Source of the DNA: JAJUJL01 sp041736465
GTDB taxonomy: Bacteria; Chloroflexota; Anaerolineae; Anaerolineales; UBA4823
Length of the DNA: 44,411 nt
Direction: 5' to 3'
Assembly (NCBI GenBank): GCA_041736465.1
Contig: JBGSTO010000381.1
Span: 1-44,411 of the forward strand
Made by a program: the position numbers and the translations under genes. Under the pieces are notes generated by a model that was not told the DNA's origin, made no database searches, and saw only the letters and a list, made by a program, of their open reading frames with translations. This document shows, in pieces, positions 26,803 to 35,500 of the stretch (the stretch's first letter is position 1; every line of letters starts with the position of its first letter).

Positions 26803-26818
26803 TGGCACGGCTCTTGCA
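26803..26818 (+). promoter_or_regulatory. Sigma-54 promoter of the FtsZ-paralogue operon
   Basis: TGGCACGGCTCTTGCA is a perfect match to TGGCACG-N4-TTGCA. It lies at the end of an AT-rich stretch and 37 bases before the first usable start codon. The predicted transcription start is near 26828. Confidence 0.85.
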
Positions 26819-26854
26819 TCGTAATATTTACATATTATTGTGGGAGCATGCGCT

Positions 26855-28234
26855 GTGGAAAAAAATCCGAAGTCAAAAAATCCTGGTCGCATCGGGTTTC
26901 ACTATTATCCGGATAGCCTGCACTACCGTGATAGCGACCTGCAAGCCTGGCTGTCAACGCTTCAGGCCCTGGGCGCTGCCTGGCTTACCCTGGATGCGCC
27001 TACCAACCGCACCATCCCCGAAAGCTTCCTGGTGGGATTGCTTTCGAATGGGATCGAACCAATTCTATGGTTTCGCCCCCCGCTTACGCCAATCCATCCT
27101 CCCTCACAAGCCAGCGACGAGATCGATTGGGAGCTTTTACTCGAAACCTACGCACGCTGGGGTGTCCGCTATACGCTCTTCTTTGACCGGCCAAACCTGC
27201 GCGCGAGCTGGTCGCCTCGCGCCTGGGTGCAGTCAGAGCCGGTAGATAGTTTCCTGGATTTTTACCTTCCTATTGCGGAGATCGCCGTACAAGCTGGATT
27301 AGCTCCGATATTCCCCCCTTTGGAACCCGGGGGAGATTATTGGGATACAGCCTTCCTACGCGATTGCTTGCAGGCTATGCTGCGCCGCAGCAGTAAAAGT
27401 ATTCTCAACTCTCTTATCATCGCAGCCCATGCCCACTCTAATCCCGGCAAGTTATCCTGGGGAATGGGGGGGCCAGAACGCTGGCCGGAAGCGCGGCCGT
27501 ACACGCCGGTCAGCGAGCAGCAAGACCAGCGCGGCTTCTATATATTCGAGTGGTATCAGGCAATTGTGCAGGCCGCCCTTGGCCAGCCGCTCCCAATGAT
27601 ACTGTTCGAGGTTGGCAGAGCAAGCTCCTCAGGACATGACGCCAGCGTCACCACACAGCACACCCAGGCTGAAGATTGCACGTCTGTGGTGAACTTATTA
27701 GCAGGCAAAGCGTCGCACAGTCAGCCAGAAGCACTTGAGCTGCCGCCTTTGAATCCTGTACCATCTGAAATACTGGCAGCTAATTTCTGGCTGTTAGCGG
27801 ATACCCAGGATGGTGCTTATATCGAGCAGGCCTGGTTCAAGCCCGATGGTGAGCAGCTGCCTTCAGTGCAGGCGCTCAGCGCCTGGCAGGCCCAAAGGCG
27901 TACCGTGACGCCATCCGAGGAAACTACTCAACAGCAGCAAGAAAAATCAATCGCCCATTACCTGCTGCTGCCACAAGATGCTGCTGGTGATTTCCTGGCG
28001 GATATCCGCACTTTCGTAGCTCAACACCACCCCACGATAGGATTTTCGCTGCAAGAAGCAAGCAAAGCTGCCCGAGTCAGCGTATTTGGCGGGGCACAGG
28101 CCTATCAGGAGTCAGAACTGGAGGGGCTTATCAACGCCGGCTGTCAGGTTGTACACATTTTGCCGGTTGGCATGGATTTTGCAACCAATCGATCTGAAGC
28201 AACCGTTGAAGCGACCACTTTAGATACTAACTGA
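26855..28234 (+). CDS. TIM-barrel (glycoside-hydrolase-like) protein, first gene of the sigma-54 operon
   Basis: The product is 459 residues with no signal peptide. The N-terminal about 340 residues look like a beta-alpha barrel of the glycoside hydrolase superfamily (GFHYYPDS, LGAAWLTLDAP, GIEPILWFRPP, AHAHSNPG, PMILFEVGRAS). The C-terminal about 100 residues (GFSLQEASKAARVSVFGGAQAY) form a small extra domain. I chose GTG 26855 with GGGAG eight bases upstream; another GTG lies at 26840. Catalytic acids cannot be assigned with confidence and the lack of an export signal is odd for a hydrolase, so it may be a non-catalytic binding protein. FtsZ-like starts 9 bases after its stop. Confidence 0.75.
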   Translation: MEKNPKSKNPGRIGFHYYPDSLHYRDSDLQAWLSTLQALGAAWLTLDAPTNRTIPESFLVGLLSNGIEPILWFRPPLTPIHPPSQASDEIDWELLLETYARWGVRYTLFFDRPNLRASWSPRAWVQSEPVDSFLDFYLPIAEIAVQAGLAPIFPPLEPGGDYWDTAFLRDCLQAMLRRSSKSILNSLIIAAHAHSNPGKLSWGMGGPERWPEARPYTPVSEQQDQRGFYIFEWYQAIVQAALGQPLPMILFEVGRASSSGHDASVTTQHTQAEDCTSVVNLLAGKASHSQPEALELPPLNPVPSEILAANFWLLADTQDGAYIEQAWFKPDGEQLPSVQALSAWQAQRRTVTPSEETTQQQQEKSIAHYLLLPQDAAGDFLADIRTFVAQHHPTIGFSLQEASKAARVSVFGGAQAYQESELEGLINAGCQVVHILPVGMDFATNRSEATVEATTLDTN

Positions 28235-28243
28235 GAGGCAACT

Positions 28244-29401
28244 ATGGATCTGCGCACACCCGATAATTTGAGTGCATCAAACCTGCGGCAACCCGTTCTT
28301 AAAGTACTGGGGCTGGGCGGCGGAGGCAGCAACGCCATTACTCGTATGATTGAACTTGGTATGCAGGGCGTGGAGTTCATCGCCGCCAATACAGATCACC
28401 AGGCGCTGGAAGGCTGCCCGGCTGCAGCGAAAATACAGCTTGGACCGAAGCTGACGCGCGGATTGGGAGCAGGCGGCAATCCCAACGTCGGGCGTGAGGC
28501 AGCCATCGAGAGCAGCCGCGCCATCGCTTCAGCCCTATCCGGGGCAGATATGGTATTTCTCACCGCGGGCATGGGCGGAGGCACAGGCACCGGCTCTGTC
28601 CCGATTGCGGCTGAGATCGCTCGCAGTCTTGGAGCGGTTACGATCGCCATCGTGACAACGCCGTTTTCGTTTGAGATGGGACGCCGCCAGGTAAACGCCC
28701 GCAGCGGCCTCGAACAACTGCGCAAACATTCCGACACGTTGATCACCATTCCTAACGACCGCTTGCTGCATGTGTCGCCGCAAAAACTGCCCCTGGAGAT
28801 GGCTTTTCGCCTGGCAGACGATGTACTGCGCCAGGCAGTTCAGGGTATCTCTGAGCTGATTACCATCCCTGGCCTGATCAATGTTGACTTCTCCCACATC
28901 CGCCGGCTGATGAAGCTCGGCGGCGGTGCGCTGATGTCTATCGGTCAGGCTCAAGGAGAACACAAAGTTCAAAAAGCGGTCGAGCAGGCACTCAACCACC
29001 CGCTGCTGGAGTCTGTCTCTATAGAGAGCGCCGCCGGCATTATCGCCAACTTTACCAGCAGCGGCGATCTGAGCCTGCATGAGGTTCAGGAATCACTGGC
29101 TTATCTGCAGGCACAAACATCATCAAATACCGAGATCGTCATGGGCGTGATCAATGACGATTGCATGGACGATCGCATCCAGGTTACATTGATCATCACC
29201 GGGTTAGGCGCCCCTACCCTGGAAGAAACTCTCTCAGGGGTCAGCAGACAGGCAGCCGTGCCGCAGGTGGTGCGGCCTGCACAGCCGGTCATCAATACCT
29301 CGGCTGTCTCAGTTGAAGAACCGGTCTATCCGGCGCATCTGGCCTCCAGCAATATAGATTTGCCCGCATTTCTGCGCCAGCGCACGCGCTATTCAGGTTA
29401 A
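28244..29401 (+). CDS. FtsZ paralogue with altered T7 catalytic loop
   Basis: The product is 385 residues. GTP-binding motifs are intact: VLGLGGGGSNAITRM, NTDHQAL and the tubulin signature GGGTGTG (residues 111-117). The T7 synergy loop reads N213-V-D215-F-S-H218, where bacterial FtsZ has NxDFxD: the second catalytic Asp (E. coli D212) is His. In the family this Asp helps hydrolyse GTP in the neighbouring subunit, so slow turnover and stable filaments are predicted. A C-terminal linker ends in DLPAFLRQR, close to the canonical FtsZ tail peptide that binds SepF/FtsA-type partners, so membrane recruitment is probably kept. No dcw genes (ftsA, ftsQ, mur) are near. It is probably a second, specialised FtsZ. 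Confidence 0.93.
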   Translation: MDLRTPDNLSASNLRQPVLKVLGLGGGGSNAITRMIELGMQGVEFIAANTDHQALEGCPAAAKIQLGPKLTRGLGAGGNPNVGREAAIESSRAIASALSGADMVFLTAGMGGGTGTGSVPIAAEIARSLGAVTIAIVTTPFSFEMGRRQVNARSGLEQLRKHSDTLITIPNDRLLHVSPQKLPLEMAFRLADDVLRQAVQGISELITIPGLINVDFSHIRRLMKLGGGALMSIGQAQGEHKVQKAVEQALNHPLLESVSIESAAGIIANFTSSGDLSLHEVQESLAYLQAQTSSNTEIVMGVINDDCMDDRIQVTLIITGLGAPTLEETLSGVSRQAAVPQVVRPAQPVINTSAVSVEEPVYPAHLASSNIDLPAFLRQRTRYSG

Positions 29402-29405
29402 CTGT

Positions 29406-29657
29406 ATGGATCCGAAAACGCTCTCCCGGGTGGTCGCGCAGATTTACAGCCGCTATCCTGAATTCGATGGCTGCAAGCCGCGCGTCCGTAAGCAGCCAAC
29501 AGTAGAAGCGGCGCCAACCGCCGAAACCATGTACCTGCTCACATTTCAAAAAACAGGGCAGGTCAAATCGGGTAATGGAGCGATCAGTATGACCCGTATT
29601 TTGAGGGTAGTGGTCAGCTCACAAGGCAAGATTAAAAAAGTATCTACGTCGCGGTAG
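29406..29657 (+). CDS. Small hypothetical protein downstream of the FtsZ paralogue
   Basis: The product is 83 residues, starting 4 bases after the FtsZ-paralogue stop. It is basic, with a short helical N-terminus (TLSRVVAQIYSRYPEF), a Pro/Ala-rich segment and a beta-rich C-terminal half (MYLLTFQKTG, ILRVVVSSQGKIKKV). No family is recognised. The tight spacing makes a partner of the FtsZ paralogue plausible, but this is only inference from position. Confidence 0.7.
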   Translation: MDPKTLSRVVAQIYSRYPEFDGCKPRVRKQPTVEAAPTAETMYLLTFQKTGQVKSGNGAISMTRILRVVVSSQGKIKKVSTSR

Positions 29658-29699
29658 TTGTTTTCTCGGTTGTTTTGCATTTACTAAAGAGGTGACCCT

Positions 29700-29909
29700 A
29701 TGATTGATATCCGGCATGTCTCTCAACAAGTGGAATTGACTTTCTGGAGCGTCGCCATCGAGTCGATGAGCGCCGCCAGGCGAATTCGCGGGAAGTTCTC
29801 TCCTTCGAAATTCGTTTGGCAAGTCAAGAGGGATGTAATCTTGAAATGCCTGGCGATCTCCGGTCTGGGTGTTAGCCTGGGTTTTCTGGTTGGTTTCGCA
29901 TTCTTGTAA
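29700..29909 (+). CDS. Small single-span membrane protein
   Basis: The product is 69 residues. GAGGTG lies five bases before the ATG. The first 45 residues are basic and probably cytoplasmic; residues about 46-68 (VILKCLAISGLGVSLGFLVGFAFL) form one membrane segment at the very C-terminus, a tail-anchored layout. No family is recognised. It could serve as a membrane tether in the operon. Confidence 0.7.
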   Translation: MIDIRHVSQQVELTFWSVAIESMSAARRIRGKFSPSKFVWQVKRDVILKCLAISGLGVSLGFLVGFAFL

Positions 29910-29919
29910 GGAGCAGGTG

Positions 29920-31077
29920 TTGAGCCGCTGGTTTCTGCGTTTCTCCGGCCTCCTGACCTGCCTGTGCGTGTTGGGTTTGGTACTCCACCCGGCAGCAGGG
30001 TTTGGGCAGCAATCCAAAGTTAACGGGCTGCCCAATTCAACTCGCTTCGGATACGGAGCGCGTTTCTACGCACAGGGACCGCAGGCTGGCTGGGCTTTGA
30101 ATGCTGCTGCCGCCATTGAACTGGATTGGATCGCCATCGACCTGTCCTGGCAGGATGCTCAGCCCAGCCCAGGGCAGGCGCTGCTGGTAGAGCACCTCGA
30201 CCATTTTATCCAGTCATCTCTTTCTCAGCCGACAAGTATTTTAATCTCGATTACCGCTGCTCCTGCCTGGGCAATGCTGCCCAATGGCCCCAACCCGGAG
30301 CTGGTCGGCGCGCTTGTGCGTGAGATCATCTTGCGCTACCCAGGTCGCGCCTTCGCCTTTGAGCTGTTCCCGGGCGCCAATACGCTGCGCGGCTGGGGGG
30401 CGCCACCCGATCCGGCCGCGTATGCGGCCTTGCTGCACTCGGTCAGGGCATCTCTGAGCGATCTCAACTCTGATCTTACACTGGTAGCCGCCGGCCTGGC
30501 AGCCAACGCTTCCCCCACCCCAGCAGGTGACATGAACGATCTGGAGTACCTGCAGCGGCTGTATGCTGCCGGCGCAGCGGACACAATGCCAATCATCAGT
30601 ATCAGGCTACCAGCGGTGCAAAGCGATCTTCTAGCGATCCCGGCGCCAGGGCAGCCGGTTGTGCTGCGCCATTACGAACTGGTGCGCCAGGTGATGCTGA
30701 ACGCCGGTCATGCAAGTGGGCTGGTCTGGATCACCGGGTTCAGTTGGCCTGCCGGGGATGCAAGCAGTCACGAACAGCGCCTCCAACAGGCGCTCTGGCT
30801 CGAACAGGCATACGCTTTGCTGCAGGCGCAGCTTTACATCGGCACGGCTTTCTACTCCTGCCTGAACTCGCCTTCTGAGACCGGCCAATCTGGCTTCGTA
30901 GATGCAGGCTCCGGCTGTCTGATCGATACTCAGCAGGTAGATCCCGTCATTCACCCGGCCGTATCCCTGTTAGCCAGCTCGATCTACACCGCTCGAACCG
31001 GTCAAGCGCCTCAGGTGCAGGCGCTGCTTGAAAAACAGGCCGCCAACACCAAGATCAAATATGGGAAACTAAGATGA
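29920..31077 (+). CDS. Exported TIM-barrel glycoside-hydrolase-like protein
   Basis: The product is 385 residues from TTG 29920, with AAGGAG six bases upstream; GTG 29917 and longer in-frame starts overlap the previous gene. A signal peptide (LLTCLCVLGLVLHPAAGFG) precedes a mature domain that resembles a beta-alpha-barrel glycoside hydrolase (GYGARFYAQ, ELDWIAIDLSW, ILISITAAPAWA, AFAFELFPGAN, GLVWITGFSWP). Glu in FELFPGAN sits where an acid/base might be expected, but the second catalytic residue is unclear. It may act on or bind wall or surface polysaccharide. It is the second TIM-barrel protein of this operon, this one clearly outside the membrane. Confidence 0.78.
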   Translation: MSRWFLRFSGLLTCLCVLGLVLHPAAGFGQQSKVNGLPNSTRFGYGARFYAQGPQAGWALNAAAAIELDWIAIDLSWQDAQPSPGQALLVEHLDHFIQSSLSQPTSILISITAAPAWAMLPNGPNPELVGALVREIILRYPGRAFAFELFPGANTLRGWGAPPDPAAYAALLHSVRASLSDLNSDLTLVAAGLAANASPTPAGDMNDLEYLQRLYAAGAADTMPIISIRLPAVQSDLLAIPAPGQPVVLRHYELVRQVMLNAGHASGLVWITGFSWPAGDASSHEQRLQQALWLEQAYALLQAQLYIGTAFYSCLNSPSETGQSGFVDAGSGCLIDTQQVDPVIHPAVSLLASSIYTARTGQAPQVQALLEKQAANTKIKYGKLR

Positions 31078-31967
31078 AATCAAAACCCATCCTGTGGTTC
31101 TCGGTCATCTTCTCGCTGTCGCTCGCAGTTGGGCTTCTGGCTGGAAAATCTGTCAACGCCGCCTTTCGCGGCTCGCCTCCAGAAGTCAGTACCAGCCCGG
31201 CAGCACCCGTTGAAACACTACCCCTTTCTGACCCAACCGAACCGGCTCCCGTCCAAGCTGAAGTCTTAGAATCCAAGGCGCCGGCGGCTGGCATTGAACC
31301 TGCTCCCCCCGCACCGGAAACCGGGCGCGTTTTGAAATTCAACCAGCATAACTTATTGGTCGTTCAGGTGGACAGCTTGAGAGTTCAGCGGCCGGTACTT
31401 CAGGCAATCTGGCTGGCAATTCATCTGCCCGAGATGGGGCAGGTGATGCTGCTGCCCCTATATCCCAGCATAGAGGAAGTAAATGGTCCTGGCATGAACA
31501 CAGCCCTGGAGGTGATCGCCGGGCTGCCCTCAATTCTGGATGCCGGTGGAAATCCCCACCCGGAACTCCTGAGCGCCCTGAAGACTACCGGTCTGTGGTG
31601 GCACCATACCCTGGTGTTGGATCAGGTGGCGTTGATTGAGCTGCTGGAGACTTCTGGCAGCCAATCTCCTCCCTCTGATGCCGCAGAAGAGACCGGCTTC
31701 GACCCCCTGCAGGCTGTCTCATCTTTAGCTGTAGAGAAAGACAACCCCCGGGCGTATCTCCTTCTGTCCGCCCGGCTCTACGGACAAATCTGCTCAGTCT
31801 GGACCCTGGGATCAAATCCAGAGGCGAATGCTGAGGAGATCAGCGTCATCTCATCTGCACATCTGAAGACCGATCTTAACTCTGCTCAGACAGTATTAGA
31901 TGAAGAACCGGTGGTCGAGCAGGTAGGCTTACACTGCCTGTTCCCTTCGCTGGGATTGATGCCCTGA
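31074..31967 (+). CDS. Membrane-anchored LCP-like (LytR-CpsA-Psr-like) protein, divergent
   Basis: The product is 297 residues, with its ATG overlapping the previous stop (ATGA). A membrane anchor (about 7-28) is followed by a Pro/Ala/Glu-rich linker (about 35-80) and a domain that loosely follows the LCP pattern: LLVVQVDSLRVQRPVLQAIWLAIHLP ... VMLLPLYPS, then GLWWHHTLVLDQVALIELLETSG. LCP enzymes attach polymers to peptidoglycan. The usual Arg/Asp residues that bind the pyrophosphate-lipid are not evident, so it may be a non-catalytic relative. The call rests on a weak pattern only. It is the last gene before a strong terminator. Confidence 0.55.
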   Translation: MKSKPILWFSVIFSLSLAVGLLAGKSVNAAFRGSPPEVSTSPAAPVETLPLSDPTEPAPVQAEVLESKAPAAGIEPAPPAPETGRVLKFNQHNLLVVQVDSLRVQRPVLQAIWLAIHLPEMGQVMLLPLYPSIEEVNGPGMNTALEVIAGLPSILDAGGNPHPELLSALKTTGLWWHHTLVLDQVALIELLETSGSQSPPSDAAEETGFDPLQAVSSLAVEKDNPRAYLLLSARLYGQICSVWTLGSNPEANAEEISVISSAHLKTDLNSAQTVLDEEPVVEQVGLHCLFPSLGLMP

Positions 31968-32010
31968 TCCAACATTCGCATCTCCAAGATTCACCCCAGA
32001 CACACCCAAA

Positions 32011-32045
32011 ACATTCACCCCACATACCGGCTGGGGTGAATGTTT
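32011..32045 (+). terminator. Intrinsic terminator of the FtsZ-paralogue operon
   Basis: ACATTCACCCCA (32011-32022) and TGGGGTGAATGT (32032-32043) are perfect 12-base complements, followed by TTT. This isolates the FtsZ-paralogue operon from the next sigma-54 promoter about 75 bases downstream. Confidence 0.85.
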
Positions 32046-32117
32046 TGCTGCCTTATGCGTGCAAGGCAATGCAGTGTTGTATCACTTCGCCAGCGATTAA
32101 TCTTGAGAACTGACTTT

Positions 32118-32133
32118 GGGCACAATTCTTGCA
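32118..32133 (+). promoter_or_regulatory. Sigma-54 promoter of the TPR/protease operon
   Basis: GGGCACAATTCTTGCA contains GGCAC-N5-TTGCA with exact spacing. It is 48 bases before the start of the two-TM protein gene. As in the other two sigma-54 sites, a C precedes TTGCA. Confidence 0.82.
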
Positions 32134-32180
32134 TCACAGCAGCAAGTAGTAACTTTATATTCGTTCATGTCGAGGTGGCT

Positions 32181-32504
32181 ATGCTTTCAATCACCGGTCA
32201 AGAAGTTCTGGTTTTCATGGCAGCAGTGATCTTCCTTCTAGGGATGATTTCGACTACCTCCGGCATCGTGCTGCTGGTCAGCCGCACTACCAGCCAGGAA
32301 GTGCGTACGCTGGCAGTGCAGACGGCCCGCCTGGCTCAAAAAGGGCTGGCCGATCAGGTAGCCGGTCTGGTCGGCAATGCCACCAATCTGCTGGATGCGC
32401 TTAACGAGATGGTAAAAACCACCGCGGGTGTGGGAGTATTCCTGATCATCGTCGGGCTGGTTTTTATGGCGGCCGGCAGCTATTTAGTGATACGTATTCT
32501 TTAA
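32181..32504 (+). CDS. Small membrane protein with two membrane segments
   Basis: The product is 107 residues, preceded by GAGGTGGCT and ATG. The hydrophobic N-terminus (about 8-33) and C-terminus (about 82-106) flank a helical, amphipathic middle (SQEVRTLAVQTARLAQKGLADQVAGLVGNA). The two-TM hairpin with a helical middle could be a scaffold anchor. No family is recognised. It is the first gene of the second sigma-54 operon and starts 17 bases before the giant TPR gene. Confidence 0.75.
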   Translation: MLSITGQEVLVFMAAVIFLLGMISTTSGIVLLVSRTTSQEVRTLAVQTARLAQKGLADQVAGLVGNATNLLDALNEMVKTTAGVGVFLIIVGLVFMAAGSYLVIRIL

Positions 32505-32521
32505 CCGGGAGGGGTCGTTCG

Positions 32522-35500
32522 ATGACTGTCAACCAATTGATGGAAGCATTTGAAACTGTGCTGCCTCAGGACAGATGGTCCTGGGTGGCAGCAGCGCTGC
32601 AGTATGACCCTGAGATTTGGGAAGCCCTGCAGGGCGAGCTTGCGCCCAGGGCGGCAGCTTTATTGGCCCAGGCAGATCAAGGCTGCCCACTGGCTGCTCT
32701 CGGACTGATGGCTTGGGACAATCCCGACCCCCTGCAGGCAATCCAAAATGGGCAGTTCCCGGCGGCAAACAGCCTGAATCCCGACTCCAGCACCCTGGGC
32801 AGCAGCGACCCAGGCACAGCCTGGTTGGCTCAGTGTATGCGCCTGGCGCTTGAACTGCAAGAGCGCAGCGCCAGCCAGGAGGGTTGGGAAGGTCTATCGA
32901 AGGATTTGGAGAGCGCACCGGCAGCCGTTCTGGCGTGCCTGACCGGGCTGCTTCCCAACCCGGCCGAATTGATCGCTTATCTGCTCTCGCACCACCAGGC
33001 AGAGCGCGCTTTGCAAGCAGTGCTGTGCAACCCGATGCCAGATTCCTGGCATGCCGCTATCCTCCACAATGCGATCACCGCTGCGCGCCCGGCCAATATC
33101 ATCCCCGTCTTGAGCGTGCTTGCCCTTCGCCGTCCTGAGCTGCTGGCAGTTCTGGAAACCTCACTGCCCAAATTACCAAAACAAGCAGACCAAATTTCTG
33201 ACGACCCGTTGACCTTTCCAGCGGTACAGCTCGAAAGATTATTCCAATCCATCACCACACTGCGCCTCACCGGGCATCCGGAGCGAGCATACAGCTTGCT
33301 TCAGCAAACCACCCAGGGGCTGAGGCGGCTGCAAGCCCGCTGGCTTGCAGAGCTTGCCGCCGCAGCGGCGCACTCGGGCAATCACGCCGTCAGCCTGAAT
33401 GCCTGGCGCCAGGCTGTAGATCTGCTCCCAGAATGCGCTGAATATGCCGGCTGCCTGGCAATTGAGCTGATTCAATCAGGACGTGAAGAAGAAGCACAGG
33501 CGGAGTTGAACGAACGCCCCATCCCCGAGTCCGCTGCCGCGATTTCATACTGCCTGGCACAGGCCATACTTGCCGCCGCAGGCGGTTCCTCCCAGGCCGG
33601 ACGGGAGTTCATACACCGGGCTGTGCTCACGCCTGGCGCAGATCAGGATACACCTCGGCTGCTGGCAGCCCCCCGCTGGATGGAACTGGCACGCCTGGCG
33701 CTGTCTATGGGGATGGCGCACGACGGGCTGAAATCAGCCAATCGGGCTGAGGAGTATCTGCCGCAGGGTGCAGAAACGCTCAACCTGCATGCCCAGGCTG
33801 CCCTGGCTGCCGGAGAGCCTGAGCTGGGTATAACAAAATCCCGCCTGGCGCGACTGCTGCAGCCGCACAATCCTGAGCATATCCGCTGCCTGGCGAAAAG
33901 CCTTGAAGCCGGTGGTCGCTGGGTGGACGCCCTCCAGGTGCGCTCCGAAATGATGGGGATGGTCGAGAACCCGGACGTGAGCGACTGGCACGATCTGGCT
34001 TCCTGCGCGCTGCATGCTGGCGACGTAGAGCAATCCATGCGCATCAGCCAGCGTATTCTAGAAAAACAGGCCAACGATGCGCAGGCCCATGTCACGATGG
34101 GTCAATCGCTGGCGGCGCGTGGCGACAATCAACTGGCCCTGGAGCACCTTGAACGCGCCACGCAGCTGGCGCCAGGCCGGGCCGAACCCTGGCTAGCGTT
34201 GGCTGCCCTCTACCAACAGCAGGGGCTGGGCTATAAAGCGCTGGATACGCTGCGGGCTGCCGCCCATACTGCACCAGAACTATACGAAATCCAATTGGCC
34301 CTGGGTGAAACATACCTGACCGAAAACGCCCCCACCCAGGCACTGGCGGCACTGCGCACCGCCGGCCGTTTGCTTTCAGAGAGTGTTATCGGAGACGTAC
34401 CCAGCAGCACCTCGATACGCATTGAGCTGCGCCTGGGACAAACGCTCCTTCAGCTCGGCCACCTGGAGGAAGCCCGCAGCGCCCTGCAGCGCGCTTACCA
34501 GGCTAATCCGGGCAATCACGAAACCGCCCTGGGGTATGCCCAGGCGCTGCTGGCGCTAGGAGATCCACAGGCTGCCTTTGAGCCGCTGCGCCAGGCGCTC
34601 AGCCAAATTCCAGGTGATGGTTCCCGGAATGACCTTTATTCCGCCCGGAATGTTCTTTATTCCGCCACCTGCCTGGCTTTCGGCGAATGCGTGCTGCAGC
34701 TTGGCGCTGAGGCGGGCGTTGAATCGCTGGAAGCCGCGCGCCTCTATTTAGAGAAACTGCTCGAAACAGAACCTAAAAACGCCAAAGCCACCGTGCTGCT
34801 GGCTGAGATACTGGCGGCTCAAAGTGAGTACGCTGCTGCGATGCAAGCATTCCAGAACATCCTGGAATCAGAGTTAACCAAAGACTTGCATTGGAAATTC
34901 CGCATGAATTTAGGATTGGGAAAAGCTGCTCTGCAGCTCGGCATGGCAGAGACCGCGATTGCCGCCCTACAAGAGGCTGCCCAGGTGGATGCGCTCAACG
35001 CCGAGGTGCAGCGGCAGTTATGCCTGGCTTGCCAGGCTGCCAGCCTGCACCAGGATGCCTACCAGGCTGCCCGCACCGCCCTCGCTCTGGCTGCCACTGA
35101 ACTGGATACACTGGTTTGGTTTGCGGAAATATCATTGCAGCTAATCGATTACCTGGGCTCTATTCAGCCGCAAGTGCTGCGCGAGGCAATCAGCGCCTTA
35201 CAGCGCGCAGTACAATTAGCGCCGCAGCGCTCCGATCTCTGGCTGCAGCTGGGCGAGCTGCAGCTTCGCTCCGGCGAGCGGAATGCTGCCTCTTCCGCTG
35301 AAACCGCAGCGCAGTCCACCCTTCACCACTTGGTCACCCTGGAAAACCCTCAGCCTGGCGACCTATACCGTGCCGCACAGACGCTCAAAACGCTCGGGGA
35401 TTTCAATGGAGCCGCTGCTTGCCTGGAACGCGCTCTGCAAGGCGGTAAGCCGGTGCAATCCAAAGGATTAACTCAGGAAAATTTCTCCCTGATCGATCTG

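Noticed and set aside
29658..29699. Possible extra sigma-54 promoter (GGTTGTTTTGC) before the 69-residue protein
   Set aside because: The GG-to-GC spacing is two bases short and the -24 element does not match.
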